A stretch of DNA of 50,128 nt. Source: Polynucleobacter meluiroseus. GTDB lineage: Bacteria; Pseudomonadota; Gammaproteobacteria; Burkholderiales; Burkholderiaceae. The notes beneath the pieces are model-generated. The model did no database searches and had not been told where the DNA came from. It saw nothing but the letters and a program-made list of their open reading frames with translations. Positions 17,729-28,356 of the stretch are shown here, piece by piece. The stretch lies in contig CAMEXM010000006.1 in the NCBI GenBank assembly GCA_945947155.1, forward strand, positions 1 to 50,128. Direction: 5' to 3'. A program made the translations under genes and the position numbers. Numbering within the stretch: position 1 is the first letter of the stretch; each line of letters begins with the position of its first letter.

Positions 17729-19141
17729 TTAGCTACTTCGCTGTTGGATTTCGGATAGCATGGCCTTAGCGTCCACAACGAGGGATGCATCTACTGCATT
17801 GGAAGGATCAAGGCTAAGCTGGACGATGTCCTCTAAGCTGCGTGTTGCAGCAGCAAAATCTTCAATCGTCATATACGCTTTTGCAAGATTGAGTTTGACT
17901 CGCAATGCATCATTCCGAACAGCAGGATCGCTTTTGATCGGAGTTAAATCGAGATCAATACCGGCAAACAAATTTTTTGCTCGCACCGACAGGTCTTCGC
18001 TGGGCGATTCCGGTTTTACATCGTCCCGTAGCGATGCAGAGGCGAACCCGTCGGCATGAGTCGACGTACTGCGTTCCGATTGCCGCGCATGGCGGGCCAT
18101 AAACCACAATAGCAATACTATGGCTGCAATCACACCAAACACAACCAAGACGGGGGCCCAGGCCGTATTCGCAGGGCCAGACTCGGTAACCGATCCAGAT
18201 TTAGAGAGCGCTTTACCCGCGTCCAGTAACTTTTGTAAATCAGCAATGTTTTTTTCTAACTCAACAATGCGGCTGCGCGTTTGCTCCAATATTTTTTCTT
18301 GCGCCACGATTTCTTCGGTGTAGCGCCGTTGATCCGAATTACTATCCGCACCAGGACCAATGGTTAAGCGATCTTTTGCGGCAGCAGGATCGCTTGCCGC
18401 TTTAGCTGCCTCATTTGATATAGTGCCAACCGCCTTGCTGGGGCCACTATGCGACTCCGCCCATACTTGATTGGCATTTTCAACAAACTGGCTTGCCTGC
18501 GTTGGCGTAATCGATTGCATCAAGGACTGGCTTGGCTTTACTAATTCAACTCCAGCAGGCAGGCGATGAATACTGCCGCCGGCGAAGGCATCAGGATTGG
18601 CTTTATACAATGCCATGATGGTTTGATCTAAGGTAGCACCGTCCAGAAGGGGCGCCATTTGCGCCGCAATCTCGCTTAAGGTTTGACCGGGGCGGACAGT
18701 GACTTGACTGGGATCACCCAACAGTAAGGTGTAATTTTTAGTGAGCTGACCTGAAGGCCATTGCAAGGTGACCACAAGATCAATGAATGGATCTTGATTC
18801 AACCGCTCCGAAGGTATAGGCTTTGCGGTCTCGAGCACAATTACGCTGCGATTGCCATCCCGGCGATCGATCCGCAGCTGCGGCTCAAGCTCCACTATTG
18901 CAGAAGAAATACCAAGGCGCTCGTAGGCAGCCTTACTCGTATTGGTCACTTGCAAGGTACTCAACTGCTCTTGATCTGCGGCCGACACACGCAATGGAAT
19001 TTCAGCCCGAATGGGCTGGCCAGGCTGAGAGAGTACCCTGGGAGTGCCTAATGAAAATGCACCGCTGGCTGCACTCCAAGCAAGGCAAACGCTAGTAATG
19101 ATGGCTGCTAGGCCATGTACCAGGGGAATGGGGGCGCGCAC
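17729..19141 (-). CDS. fimV: FimV-like peptidoglycan-binding/polar assembly protein, short form
   Basis: About 470 residues. A signal peptide is followed by the FimV N-terminal domain (FSLGTPRVLSQPGQPIRAEI) and a LysM-like segment (VTVRPGQTLSEIAAQM). A coiled coil (about residues 265-300), one membrane segment and a C-terminal FimV domain with helical repeats come after. Full-length FimV proteins are often near 900 residues, so this one lacks much of the acidic cytoplasmic part. I chose a GTG start at 19141 because AAGGG lies five bases before it; a GTG two codons upstream is possible. FimV helps type IV pilus and pole organisation; the role here is inferred. Confidence 0.72.
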   Translation of the reverse strand: MRAPIPLVHGLAAIITSVCLAWSAASGAFSLGTPRVLSQPGQPIRAEIPLRVSAADQEQLSTLQVTNTSKAAYERLGISSAIVELEPQLRIDRRDGNRSVIVLETAKPIPSERLNQDPFIDLVVTLQWPSGQLTKNYTLLLGDPSQVTVRPGQTLSEIAAQMAPLLDGATLDQTIMALYKANPDAFAGGSIHRLPAGVELVKPSQSLMQSITPTQASQFVENANQVWAESHSGPSKAVGTISNEAAKAASDPAAAKDRLTIGPGADSNSDQRRYTEEIVAQEKILEQTRSRIVELEKNIADLQKLLDAGKALSKSGSVTESGPANTAWAPVLVVFGVIAAIVLLLWFMARHARQSERSTSTHADGFASASLRDDVKPESPSEDLSVRAKNLFAGIDLDLTPIKSDPAVRNDALRVKLNLAKAYMTIEDFAAATRSLEDIVQLSLDPSNAVDASLVVDAKAMLSEIQQRSS

Positions 19142-19149
19142 GTGCACCC

Positions 19150-20325
19150 TTAGCGCTCCAACACGATGCGCAGCATGCGGCGCAAGGGTTCGGCAGCGCC
19201 CCACAGCAATTGATCGCCTACTGTAAAGGCGCCGAGGTATTCGGGTCCCATGGCTAACTTATGCAGTCGCCCAATCGGCACTGTCAAGGTGCCACTGATT
19301 TTGGCGGGAGATAACTCGCGCTCGGTTGCCTCACGCTCATTAGGCACTACTTTGACCCACGCATTATCGTTGGCTAGCATGGCCTCAATTTCGGTTAATG
19401 GAATATCTTTCTTTAATTTAATCGTCAAGCCTTGCGAGTGGCAGCGCATCGCGCCAACGCGCACACAAATACCATCAATCGGAATGCTTCCCGGCGTTCT
19501 AAAAGGAGGACGACCTAGTATCTTGTTGCATTCAGCGCCGCCCTTCCACTCCTCTTTCGTCTGACCGTGCTCAACCGGCACATCAATCCACGGAATTAAG
19601 CTGCCAGCCAAAGCCGTATTTCGGAAGTGCTTTGTTGGAAACTCAGCCGAGCGCATGGTTGCCGAGATATTACGATCAATATCCAAAATCCAGGAGGCCG
19701 GGTCATTCAATTCGGTATCCACGCTATCGCGCAATGCGCCCATTTGTAAAAGCAACTCGCGCATGTTTTGTGCGCCAGCGCCAGAGGCGGCTTGATAGGT
19801 CATGGCACTGATCCATTCCACCATATCGGCTTTAAGTAATCCGCCCATGGCAATCATCATCAGGCTCACAGTGCAGTTGCCGCCAATCCAATTTTTGCCA
19901 CCAGCAGCCATTGCGCGATCAATCACGGGTCGATTGACGGGATCAAGAACCAAAACCGCATCATCATTCATGCGCAACGCGCTAGCAGCATCAATCCAAT
20001 GACCCTGCCAACCCGCCGCCCGCAACAAGGGGAAAATTGCTTTGGTGTAATCGCCGCCTTGGCAAGTCAAAATAATGTCGCAACGCGCAAGCGCTTTAAT
20101 GTCATTCGCGTCCTGTAGCTTCTTTTCGCTTTTGGTGATGTGGCGACCATTGATTGCAGGCACCTCGCCACCGGCGTTACTAGTGCTAAAAAATACAGGC
20201 TCGATTAAATCAAAGTCGCCCTCCGCCAACATGCGATCCATGAGGACGCTACCAACCATGCCGCGCCAGCCGACCAAGCCGACTAGCGGAGCATTTACAG
20301 AGCCAGATGTTTGATGTGTTACCAT
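19150..20325 (-). CDS. asd: Aspartate-semialdehyde dehydrogenase
   Basis: A 391-residue NADP enzyme for the branch point of lysine, threonine and methionine synthesis. The N-terminal NADP motif is [13 protein letters not shown] (about residues 16-28) and the catalytic cysteine is C151 in [10 protein letters not shown]. Its length and GWRGMVGS motif match the proteobacterial form. The stop is nine bases before the fimV start chosen here. Confidence 0.94.
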   Translation of the reverse strand: MVTHQTSGSVNAPLVGLVGWRGMVGSVLMDRMLAEGDFDLIEPVFFSTSNAGGEVPAINGRHITKSEKKLQDANDIKALARCDIILTCQGGDYTKAIFPLLRAAGWQGHWIDAASALRMNDDAVLVLDPVNRPVIDRAMAAGGKNWIGGNCTVSLMMIAMGGLLKADMVEWISAMTYQAASGAGAQNMRELLLQMGALRDSVDTELNDPASWILDIDRNISATMRSAEFPTKHFRNTALAGSLIPWIDVPVEHGQTKEEWKGGAECNKILGRPPFRTPGSIPIDGICVRVGAMRCHSQGLTIKLKKDIPLTEIEAMLANDNAWVKVVPNEREATERELSPAKISGTLTVPIGRLHKLAMGPEYLGAFTVGDQLLWGAAEPLRRMLRIVLER

Positions 20326-20359
20326 AAAATTACGAGCGCCTTCGATTGCAAAAAATAAA

Positions 20360-21430
20360 TTACGACAATGCGGCCACTACCGCATCACCCATTTGCACCG
20401 TGGATACCCGCTGGGTCCCTTCAGTGTAAATATCAGCGGTGCGTAAGCCCTGCTGCAATACTTTCTGAACTGCTTTTTCAATCCGATCTGCCTCTACTAC
20501 CATACCCAAGGAGTAGCGCAACATCATCGCTGTAGAAAGAATGGTTGCCAGTGGATTAGCAATGCCTTTTCCAGCAATATCGGGGGCGGAGCCATGACTC
20601 GGCTCATACAAGCCTTTGTTGTTCTTATCTAAGGACGCAGACGGCAACATGCCAATCGAGCCAGTGAGCATCGCAGCTTCATCCGAAAGGATGTCGCCAA
20701 ATAGATTTCCAGTCACCACCACATCAAATGCCTTGGGCGCCTTCACAAGCTGCATGGCTGCATTATCGACATACATATGCGATAACTCGACATCGGGATA
20801 GTCGGCAGCTAATGCAGTCATCACATCACGCCAAAGCTGCGATGTTTCAAGTACGTTAGCCTTATCCACGCTGCATACTTTTTTGCTGCGCTTACGCGCT
20901 GCCTCAAATGCCACTTTACCGATTCGAATTACTTCGGGTTCGCTGTAGTGCATGGTGTCAAATCCTTCGCGAGCGCCTTTAAACAGAGCATGCTCGGAGC
21001 TTCGAATACCGCGCGGCTGGCCAAAGTAAATATCGCCATTAAGCTCACGCACAATCAAGATGTCCAAACCGCCCACAATTTCTGGCTTAAGACTGGATGC
21101 GGCAGTTAACTCGGGATAACAAATGGCAGGACGGAAATTAGCAAACAAAGCTAAGTGTTTGCGTAAGCCAAGAATGGCTTGCTCAGGACGCAATTCACGC
21201 GCCAAGGTGTCGTACTTCCAGTCACCTACAGCACCAAACAAAATGGCATCAGCGCTTTTAGCTAATTCAAGGGTAGCAGGCGGCAAAGGATGGCCCGAAA
21301 GGTCATACGCTGCGCCACCAACGGGCGCTTCTTCCAAATGAAATGTGGGCCCCAGTGCCTTGAGGAGTTTGACGGCCTCAGCAACAATTTCCGGGCCAAT
21401 ACCATCCCCCGGCAATACTGCAATTTTCAT
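20360..21430 (-). CDS. leuB: 3-isopropylmalate dehydrogenase
   Basis: A 356-residue decarboxylating dehydrogenase of the isocitrate dehydrogenase family. It begins [16 protein letters not shown] and carries the substrate-site segments [13 protein letters not shown] and the NAD region [18 protein letters not shown]. It makes 2-oxoisocaproate in leucine synthesis. It lies 44 bases after leuD. Confidence 0.96.
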   Translation of the reverse strand: MKIAVLPGDGIGPEIVAEAVKLLKALGPTFHLEEAPVGGAAYDLSGHPLPPATLELAKSADAILFGAVGDWKYDTLARELRPEQAILGLRKHLALFANFRPAICYPELTAASSLKPEIVGGLDILIVRELNGDIYFGQPRGIRSSEHALFKGAREGFDTMHYSEPEVIRIGKVAFEAARKRSKKVCSVDKANVLETSQLWRDVMTALAADYPDVELSHMYVDNAAMQLVKAPKAFDVVVTGNLFGDILSDEAAMLTGSIGMLPSASLDKNNKGLYEPSHGSAPDIAGKGIANPLATILSTAMMLRYSLGMVVEADRIEKAVQKVLQQGLRTADIYTEGTQRVSTVQMGDAVVAALS

Positions 21431-21474
21431 GACAAGCCTTTAAAAAGGGTTAACTGGCCAGTGCGAGGCTGTTT

Positions 21475-22122
21475 TTAGGGTAGCTGGGTTGCAAGCCAGG
21501 GCATCCGCAACACGCGCTTTGCTTCGTATGCCTTTATTTTATCGGCATTTTTGAGGGTGAGGCCAATATCGTCCAAGCCATTGAGTAGGCAGTATTTACG
21601 AAATCCATCGATTTCAAAGGAATAACGCCGATTATCTGGCGCAATCACCTCTTGCGTTTCCAGATCAATCGTTAGCTGGTAGCCGTTAAAAGCCAAGGTC
21701 TCATTAAAGAGGTGGTCGACCTGCTGCTCCGTGAGCACGATCGGTAAAAGCCCGTTTTTGTAGCAATTATTGAAGAATATATCGGCAAAGCTGGGGGCAA
21801 TCACTGCACGAAAGCCATATTGGCCCAAAGCCCAAGGAGCATGCTCGCGCGAACTACCGCAACCAAAATTCTTGCGGGCAAGTAAGATGCCGGCATTTTT
21901 ATAGCGGGACTGATTCAAAATAAAGTCGGGATTTAAAGGGCGCACATCGCAATCCTGTCCGGGCTCACCATGATCCAGGTAGCGCCATTCGTCAAAGAGG
22001 TTTTGACCGAAGCCGGTTTTTTTAATCGACTTTAAAAATTGTTTTGGAATGATGGCATCGGTATCGACGTTCTCTCGGTCGAGGGGTGCAACCAATCCTT
22101 GGTACTGAGTAAATTTTTCCAT
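21475..22122 (-). CDS. leuD: 3-isopropylmalate dehydratase small subunit
   Basis: A 215-residue swivel-domain subunit. The hallmarks are [17 protein letters not shown] near the N-terminus and [14 protein letters not shown] in the middle. It associates with LeuC to isomerise 2-isopropylmalate. It is separated from leuC by a small lipoprotein gene, which is uncommon outside Burkholderiales. Confidence 0.96.
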   Translation of the reverse strand: MEKFTQYQGLVAPLDRENVDTDAIIPKQFLKSIKKTGFGQNLFDEWRYLDHGEPGQDCDVRPLNPDFILNQSRYKNAGILLARKNFGCGSSREHAPWALGQYGFRAVIAPSFADIFFNNCYKNGLLPIVLTEQQVDHLFNETLAFNGYQLTIDLETQEVIAPDNRRYSFEIDGFRKYCLLNGLDDIGLTLKNADKIKAYEAKRVLRMPWLATQLP

Positions 22123-22154
22123 TACGACTGACTCTGCTTTTTTATTATTACCGC

Positions 22155-22370
22155 TTATTTTATTGGCGTCACCACAACGTCTTTTCCTTGGGTTTGCGAT
22201 GCAGGAGGATTGCTTGGTGCGGAAGACGATGATTTCGAATCCAATGAAGTGCCTATTTTTTGTAAATCCTTACCAACCCCTTCCATGGTGTTGGCACAGG
22301 CGCTAATAAAAATACCCGACACCAGCACGACAGATAGCTTGGCAATCATCGAATAACGGGGAGTTGGCAT
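22155..22370 (-). CDS. Entericidin-like small lipoprotein
   Basis: A 71-residue protein with a lipoprotein signal peptide: hydrophobic stretch [12 protein letters not shown] followed by the lipobox ISAC (cysteine at 25). The mature start, [16 protein letters not shown], resembles EcnA/EcnB entericidins; the tail is Ser/Pro-rich. An AAAGG about nine bases upstream favours the first ATG. It would be an outer-membrane or inner-membrane anchored peptide. It sits between leuC and leuD in the same operon, an arrangement I recall from related genera. Function there is unknown. Confidence 0.75.
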   Translation of the reverse strand: MPTPRYSMIAKLSVVLVSGIFISACANTMEGVGKDLQKIGTSLDSKSSSSAPSNPPASQTQGKDVVVTPIK

Positions 22371-22394
22371 GGCATGGACCTTTCGCTTGGCTAA

Positions 22395-23804
22395 TTACGC
22401 AATTTTGCGAACATCAACAAAATGACCCTCTATGGCTGCAGCGGCAGCCATAGCAGGGCTCACTAAATGGGTTCTACCACCAGCGCCTTGACGACCTTCG
22501 AAATTACGGTTCGAAGTTGACGCGCAGCGCTCCCCAGGTTCGAGGCGATCTGAATTCATGGCCAAGCACATTGAGCAACCTGGTTCACGCCATTCAAAAC
22601 CGGCGGCCTTGAAAACCCGATCGAGGCCCTCACGTTCAGCCTGCGCTTTTACTAATCCAGATCCTGGCACCACCATAGCCAACTTAACATTCGGCGAGAC
22701 TTTTTTGCCCAGGCGATCAACTACCTTGGCGGCGGCACGCAAATCCTCAATTCGGCTGTTGGTGCACGAACCGATAAATACCTTATCAATGGGGATACTG
22801 CTTAGCAAGGTATTGGGCGTTAAATTCATGTACTGCAAAGCGCGCTCCATCGCACTACGCTTATTAGGATCGCGCTCTTTTTCTGGGTCAGGAACGCGCT
22901 CGCTGATCGGCAACACCATTTCCGGGGAAGTGCCCCAGGTGACTTGTGGCTGGATTTCGTCAGCGCGCAATTCCACCACCTGATCAAACTTCGCGTCGGC
23001 ATCGGAATGCAAGGTGCGCCAATATTGAACTGCGTGGCGCAGGATCTCTCCGCTTGGTGCGTAAGGGCGGCCCTGAATGTAATCGATTGTGGTCTCATCC
23101 ACTGCAACCAGGCCAGCGCGTGCCCCCGCTTCAATTGCCATATTGCAGATGGTCATGCGACCTTCCATCGATAAATTTCGAATGGCTTCGCCCGCAAACT
23201 CGATGGTATAGCCGGTGCCGCCAGCTGTGCCTATTTTGCCTATGACCGCTAAAACAATGTCCTTTGCCGTCGAGCCCGGTTGCAAACGCCCCTCGACTCG
23301 AACCAGCATATTCTTGCTCTTCTTCATCAGCAAGGTTTGGGTCGCAAGCACGTGCTCCACTTCCGAAGTGCCAATTCCAAACGCCAATGCGCCAAATGCG
23401 CCGTGGGTACTAGTATGCGAATCGCCACAAACAACCGTCATACCGGGCAACGTGGCGCCCTGCTCCGGCCCGATGACGTGAACGATGCCCTGCCGTAAAT
23501 CATTCATCTTGAACTGCGTAATACCGAATGAGGTGCAATTCTGATCAAGGGTGTCGACTTGAAGTTTGGAGATGGGATCAGTAATCCCTTCGGATCGATC
23601 GGTTGTAGGCACGTTGTGGTCAGAGACGGCCAGGTTAGCAGAAATTCGCCATACGGGACGCTTGGCCAAACTTAAACCTTCAAAAGCCTGTGGACTAGTT
23701 ACTTCATGCAACAAGTGCCGGTCAATATAGAGGGTAGCCGTACCGTCCTCTTCCGCACAAACAACATGCTCATCCCATAACTTATCGTATAGCGTGCGTG
23801 ACAT
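22395..23804 (-). CDS. leuC: 3-isopropylmalate dehydratase large subunit
   Basis: A 469-residue aconitase-family protein. The 4Fe-4S ligands are visible in [14 protein letters not shown] and in the later GCSMCLAMN. Substrate region [26 protein letters not shown] is conserved. It heads the leu part of the operon and follows gltA by 17 bases, so it may be read from the upstream sdh/gltA promoter as well as one of its own. Confidence 0.97.
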   Translation of the reverse strand: MSRTLYDKLWDEHVVCAEEDGTATLYIDRHLLHEVTSPQAFEGLSLAKRPVWRISANLAVSDHNVPTTDRSEGITDPISKLQVDTLDQNCTSFGITQFKMNDLRQGIVHVIGPEQGATLPGMTVVCGDSHTSTHGAFGALAFGIGTSEVEHVLATQTLLMKKSKNMLVRVEGRLQPGSTAKDIVLAVIGKIGTAGGTGYTIEFAGEAIRNLSMEGRMTICNMAIEAGARAGLVAVDETTIDYIQGRPYAPSGEILRHAVQYWRTLHSDADAKFDQVVELRADEIQPQVTWGTSPEMVLPISERVPDPEKERDPNKRSAMERALQYMNLTPNTLLSSIPIDKVFIGSCTNSRIEDLRAAAKVVDRLGKKVSPNVKLAMVVPGSGLVKAQAEREGLDRVFKAAGFEWREPGCSMCLAMNSDRLEPGERCASTSNRNFEGRQGAGGRTHLVSPAMAAAAAIEGHFVDVRKIA

Positions 23805-23821
23805 ACCCGTCCTTATAAACC

Positions 23822-25135
23822 TTACTTTCGCCCTGACATGGAAGGAACCTTACGCTCTGCTTCTCCAACATACAACTGCCGTGGACGGCCGATCTTGTAC
23901 TCCGAGTCAGTAATCATTTCTTCCCACTGCGCTATCCAGCCAACCGTTCTCGCTAAGGCAAAAACACAGGTGAACATGTCCGTTGGAATACCTAAGGCGC
24001 GCTGCACAATACCAGAATAAAAGTCTACGTTCGGATATAGTTTGCGACTCACAAAGTATTCGTCTTCCAGCGCAATCTTTTCTAAAGTCATTGCCAACTT
24101 AAAGAGCGGATCATTTTCGAGTCCTAATTCATTAAGGACTTCATAGCAGGTTTCTCGCATCAGCTTTGCGCGTGGATCAAAGTTTTTATAGACCCGATGG
24201 CCAAATCCCATTAAACGGACATTGGAGTTCTTGTCTTTTACTTGGGCAATAAACTCGCCCACTTTTTCTACTCCACCGTTGGCCTGAATCTCGGTCAGCA
24301 TCTGTAAGCAGGCCTCATTTGCACCACCATGCGCCGGACCCCACAAGCAGGCAATGCCAGCCGAGATCGCAGCAAATGGATTGGTGCCGGAAGAGCCGCA
24401 TAAACGCACTGTTGAAGTCGATGCATTTTGCTCATGGTCGGCATGCAGAATAAAAATGCGATCCAAGGCCCGAACTAATACCGGATTCACTTTGTAGGGC
24501 TCGCATGGGTTAGCAAACATCATGCGCATGAAATTGGCGGTATAGGAGAGCGAGTTATCGGGATAGATAAATGGCTGACCAATGGAATACTTATACGACA
24601 TAGCCACTAACGTGGGCATTTTTGCAATCAAACGCATTTGCGCAATTTCACGGGCCTTGGGTTCACTGTAGTCAATCTCATCGTGATAGAAGGCCGCCAT
24701 GGCACCCACTAGACCAGTCAAGACTGCCATAGGGTGCGCATCACGCCTAAAGCCGCGTAAGAAAAACTGCATCTGCTCATGCACCATGGTGTGGTGCATG
24801 ATGATGTCTTGAAATTTCGCATTCTCTTTTTCGTTTGGCAAATGGCCATTGAGCAAGAGGTAGCACACTTCTAAAAAATCACAATTGCCTGCTAACTCCT
24901 GAATGGGGTAACCGCGGTAGAGTAATTCGCCTTTATCACCATCAATAAAAGTGATCTTTGAATTACACGATGCCGTAGATAAGAAGCCAGGGTCGTAGGT
25001 AAATTTGCCGGTCTGGCCGTAGAGCTTACGAATATCAATGACATCAGGACCCACTGCGCCTTGGTAAATTGGCAAATCGATATCGGGGGTACCGTCAGAG
25101 AACGATAACTTTGCCTTGATGTTTGATTCAATCAT
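23822..25135 (-). CDS. gltA: Citrate synthase
   Basis: A 437-residue type II hexameric-form citrate synthase. The active-site regions HADHEQNAS (around residue 300), [15 protein letters not shown] and the C-terminal RPRQLYVG are present. I prefer ATG at 25135 because GTGGGA lies just ahead of it; an in-frame GTG four codons upstream exists. It condenses oxaloacetate and acetyl-CoA. It lies 52 bases after sdhE. Confidence 0.96.
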   Translation of the reverse strand: MIESNIKAKLSFSDGTPDIDLPIYQGAVGPDVIDIRKLYGQTGKFTYDPGFLSTASCNSKITFIDGDKGELLYRGYPIQELAGNCDFLEVCYLLLNGHLPNEKENAKFQDIIMHHTMVHEQMQFFLRGFRRDAHPMAVLTGLVGAMAAFYHDEIDYSEPKAREIAQMRLIAKMPTLVAMSYKYSIGQPFIYPDNSLSYTANFMRMMFANPCEPYKVNPVLVRALDRIFILHADHEQNASTSTVRLCGSSGTNPFAAISAGIACLWGPAHGGANEACLQMLTEIQANGGVEKVGEFIAQVKDKNSNVRLMGFGHRVYKNFDPRAKLMRETCYEVLNELGLENDPLFKLAMTLEKIALEDEYFVSRKLYPNVDFYSGIVQRALGIPTDMFTCVFALARTVGWIAQWEEMITDSEYKIGRPRQLYVGEAERKVPSMSGRK

Positions 25136-25187
25136 GTCTGATCCCACTGTTCGTTAAATAAGTGCAATGCAAATTATTGCATTCCTG

Positions 25188-25460
25188 CTACTGCTTCTCC
25201 CGCAAACAACCCAATACAGCCAAAAAGGTCGGGGTACTGCACACATCACCCAATGCAACTACGGAGTCGACTCGCCCAATCAGGAGGTCCATTAAATCGT
25301 TGTCACTCAAAGCCAACAACTGGGTCAAAACTGCGCCCTGCTCCTCCGTTAATGTGTCCGCATAGCGCCTGAAAAACCGCTCCAAAATGAGATCGTTTTC
25401 CAGTAAACCCCGGCGCGCATCGCTTTTTAAACGATACAGGGCCGCCGCACTAATGGTCAT
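25188..25460 (-). CDS. sdhE: Succinate dehydrogenase flavinylation factor SdhE
   Basis: A 90-residue helical protein of the YgfY/CptB family. The conserved RGxxE motif is R17-G18-L-L-E21. It helps attach FAD covalently to SdhA. It overlaps sdhB by four bases (translational coupling) and precedes gltA, as in related bacteria. Confidence 0.9.
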   Translation of the reverse strand: MTISAAALYRLKSDARRGLLENDLILERFFRRYADTLTEEQGAVLTQLLALSDNDLMDLLIGRVDSVVALGDVCSTPTFLAVLGCLREKQ

Positions 25461-26161
25461 ACTGCCCTGCGCACCATCAACTCTTTAATTTTGCCAATGG
25501 CTTTGGTTGGATTCAAGTGCTTAGGGCAAACATCGACGCAATTCATGATGGTATGGCAGCGGAATAAACGGTAGGGATCCTCTAAGTTATCCAGGCGAGC
25601 TGCCGTATCCTCATCGCGGCTATCTGCAATAAAGCGATAGGCCTGCAACAAACCTGCTGGCCCGACAAACTTATCCGGATTCCACCAAAACGAAGGGCAG
25701 GAGGTGGAGCAGGAAGCGCACAAGATGCACTCGTACAAGCCATCCAACTCTTCGCGCTCTTCTGGGCTCTGCAAACGCTCTTTTTCTGGAGGGCGAGTGG
25801 AGTTCATTAAGTAGGGCTTAATGGATAAGTACTGTTTAAAAAACAAGGTCATATCCACTATCAAATCGCGCACCACTGGCAAGCCTGGAAGTGGACGCAA
25901 GGTAATGACCTTAGGCAAAGTTAGCATATTGGTTAAACACGCCAGCCCATTTTTACCGTTGATGTTCATCGCATCCGAGCCACAAACGCCCTCGCGACAG
26001 GAGCGGCGATAGGTAATGCTCTCGTCTTGTTTTTTAAGCGAGATCAAGGCATCGAGCAACATACGCTCACCAGTCAATTCAAGCTCGTAACGCTGCATGC
26101 GCGGAGCCGCATCCACCTCAGGATCGTAGCGATAAATTTCAAATATACGGGTATCACTCAT
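25457..26161 (-). CDS. sdhB: Succinate dehydrogenase iron-sulfur subunit
   Basis: A 234-residue subunit with three cluster motifs: CREGVCGSDAMNINGKNGLAC for 2Fe-2S, CILCASCSTSCP for 4Fe-4S, and CHTIMNCVDVCPKHLNP for the 3Fe-4S and remaining ligands. It passes electrons from SdhA to quinone at the inner membrane. It lies 22 bases after sdhA. Confidence 0.97.
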   Translation of the reverse strand: MSDTRIFEIYRYDPEVDAAPRMQRYELELTGERMLLDALISLKKQDESITYRRSCREGVCGSDAMNINGKNGLACLTNMLTLPKVITLRPLPGLPVVRDLIVDMTLFFKQYLSIKPYLMNSTRPPEKERLQSPEEREELDGLYECILCASCSTSCPSFWWNPDKFVGPAGLLQAYRFIADSRDEDTAARLDNLEDPYRLFRCHTIMNCVDVCPKHLNPTKAIGKIKELMVRRAV

Positions 26162-26183
26162 GGTTTATCTCGTTTTTCTTTAA

Positions 26184-27962
26184 TTAGAAGGTACGCTCTT
26201 TGGGTGGAACGGATTCAGCAGTTAATGGCTTGAGTTGCACTGGCTTGTAATCGAGGCGATTGCCCTCACTAAACCAAAGCGTATGCTTCATCCAGGCTTT
26301 ATCATCGCGCGTTGGAAAATCATCATGGGAGTGCGCGCCGCGACTTTCTTTACGCGCTGCAGCCGAAATGATGGTCGCATTGGCCGTCTCAACGAGGTTT
26401 GAAATTTCCAAGGCTTCAATCCGAGCCGTATTAAAAATCTTCGACTTGTCTTTGACCCAGAGGTGTTTTGCGCGCTCCGTTAAAAGGGCCATCTGACGAA
26501 CGCCCTCATCCATCAACTTTTGGTTACGAAATACCCCAGCATACGTCTGCATTGTTTTCCGAATGTCATTTGCTACATCCTGAGCGTACTCACCTGAAGT
26601 GGAATTATCCAATGCCGAAATGCGCGCGAGGGTTTGCTCGCCGGCATTCGCAGGCAAGAGCTTGTGCTCACGCTTTTTAAGATCCATATTAACGATGTGA
26701 TTACCGGCAGCGCGGCCAAACACCAACAAATCCAATAAGGAGTTGGTACCTAGACGATTAGCGCCGTGAACCGACACACAGGAGCATTCGCCGATTGCGT
26801 AAAGGCCGTTGACAATGTGATTCGGATTACCATCTTTAGGCACCACCACCTGACCATTAATATTGGTCGGAATACCGCCCATTTGATAGTGAATCGTTGG
26901 CACAACTGGAATAGGCTCTTTGGTTACATCGATGTTGGCAAAGTTCATGCCAATCTCGTACACCGATGGCAAGCGCTTCATGATGGTCTCAGCGCCGATG
27001 TGGGTTAAATCGAGCACCACATAATCACCGTTGGGACCACAACCGCGGCCCTCTTTGATCTCTTGATCCATGCAGCGGGAAATGAAATCACGCGGAGCCA
27101 AGTCTTTCAGCGTGGGAGCATAGCGCTCCATAAAACGCTCGCCGTCTTTGTTGCGCAATATCGCGCCTTCGCCGCGACACCCTTCGGTCAGCAATACGCC
27201 GGCTCCAGCTACGCCAGTGGGATGAAACTGCCAAAACTCCATGTCTTCCAGTGGAATGTTGGCTCGCGCAGCCATACCCATGCCATCGCCGGTGTTGATA
27301 TAGGCATTCGTCGAGGCAGACCAAATGCGGCCAGCGCCGCCAGTTGCCATCAACACAATCTTGGCTTCCAAGATGTAGAGCTCGCCCGTTTCCATTTCCA
27401 GCGCAGTAACGCCGACAACATCGCCCTCGTCGTCGCGAATTAAATCCAAGGCCAACCACTCAACAAAAAAGTTCGTCTTAGCCTGTACGTTGCGCTGATA
27501 GAGTGTGTGCAGCATGGCATGGCCAGTGCGGTCCGCAGCAGCGCATGCGCGCTGTACCGGCTTCTCACCATAATTTGCGGTGTGCCCACCAAATGGGCGC
27601 TGATAAATTGTTCCGTCCGGGTTGCGGTCAAATGGCATGCCGTAATGCTCAAGCTCGTAAACCACTTTCGGGGCTTCGCGGCACATAAACTCAATCACAT
27701 CCTGATCACCTAGCCAATCAGAGCCTTTAATGGTGTCGTAAAAATGATAGTGCCAATTGTCCTCACTCATGTTGCCGAGGGAGGCACCAATGCCGCCCTG
27801 AGCAGCAACCGTATGCGAACGGGTTGGAAAGACCTTCGTCAACACAGCCACATTGAGGCCGGCTTCCGATAGCTGCAAGGAAGCGCGCATACCGGACCCC
27901 CCTGCACCAACAATCACCGCATCAAAGCGACGGCGGGGTAATGCTTTTTTTATCGCAGTCAT
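26184..27962 (-). CDS. sdhA: Succinate dehydrogenase flavoprotein subunit
   Basis: A 592-residue flavoprotein. With the ATG at 27962 (MTAIKKALPRRRF) the FAD dinucleotide motif is VIVGAGGSGMR (residues 17-26) and the histidine that binds FAD covalently is H50 in RSHTVAAQGG. Substrate-site segments HPTGVAGAGVLLTEG and HGANRLGTNSLLD are present. A longer frame upstream would overlap sdhD and is not used. It starts four bases after sdhD. Confidence 0.97.
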   Translation of the reverse strand: MTAIKKALPRRRFDAVIVGAGGSGMRASLQLSEAGLNVAVLTKVFPTRSHTVAAQGGIGASLGNMSEDNWHYHFYDTIKGSDWLGDQDVIEFMCREAPKVVYELEHYGMPFDRNPDGTIYQRPFGGHTANYGEKPVQRACAAADRTGHAMLHTLYQRNVQAKTNFFVEWLALDLIRDDEGDVVGVTALEMETGELYILEAKIVLMATGGAGRIWSASTNAYINTGDGMGMAARANIPLEDMEFWQFHPTGVAGAGVLLTEGCRGEGAILRNKDGERFMERYAPTLKDLAPRDFISRCMDQEIKEGRGCGPNGDYVVLDLTHIGAETIMKRLPSVYEIGMNFANIDVTKEPIPVVPTIHYQMGGIPTNINGQVVVPKDGNPNHIVNGLYAIGECSCVSVHGANRLGTNSLLDLLVFGRAAGNHIVNMDLKKREHKLLPANAGEQTLARISALDNSTSGEYAQDVANDIRKTMQTYAGVFRNQKLMDEGVRQMALLTERAKHLWVKDKSKIFNTARIEALEISNLVETANATIISAAARKESRGAHSHDDFPTRDDKAWMKHTLWFSEGNRLDYKPVQLKPLTAESVPPKERTF

Positions 27963-27966
27963 CGTC

Positions 27967-28332
27967 TTACACTTTCCACAGAATTTCAGCAGCATAGGCC
28001 GCACAAGCGACCAGCCACAACACAGTCAAGACTTGCAAGCTGAGGCGAATGCCTACTGGCTTGATGTAATCCATCCAGATGTCGCGAATGCCAATCCACG
28101 CATGGTAAAAAAGGCTTAGGAAGGTTAAAAAGGTCAGCAACTTCATCAGCTGATTACTAAACAACCCTGCCCATGCCTCGTAGTTTGCGCCACCAGAAAT
28201 CAGATATGCGGCCAACAAAACGACCGTAAAAATTACCATCACTACTGCCGTGATGCGCTGAATAATCCATTCTTTCAGGCCGTAATGTGCGCCTACAACG
28301 AGACGTTTTGGGCCAATATTATTTGTCGACAT
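27967..28332 (-). CDS. sdhD: Succinate dehydrogenase membrane anchor subunit SdhD
   Basis: A 121-residue protein with three membrane segments (from about residues 26, 58 and 93). The start KRLVVGAHYGLKEWIIQRITAV and the segment YHAWIGIRDIWMDYIKP are typical of SdhD. It anchors the SdhAB dimer and helps form the quinone site. It is between sdhC (24-base gap) and sdhA. Confidence 0.92.
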   Translation of the reverse strand: MSTNNIGPKRLVVGAHYGLKEWIIQRITAVVMVIFTVVLLAAYLISGGANYEAWAGLFSNQLMKLLTFLTFLSLFYHAWIGIRDIWMDYIKPVGIRLSLQVLTVLWLVACAAYAAEILWKV

Positions 28333-28356
28333 GAAGTTCTCTTTACGTAATCGGGA

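Noticed and set aside
21437..21448. CCTTT-AA-AAAGG symmetry between leuD and leuB
   Set aside because: Short, AT-rich and overlapping the leuB ribosome-site region; likely chance.
27063..27443. Plus-strand open frame of 126 codons opposite sdhA
   Set aside because: It lies wholly inside sdhA, has no family resemblance and no promoter or ribosome site.
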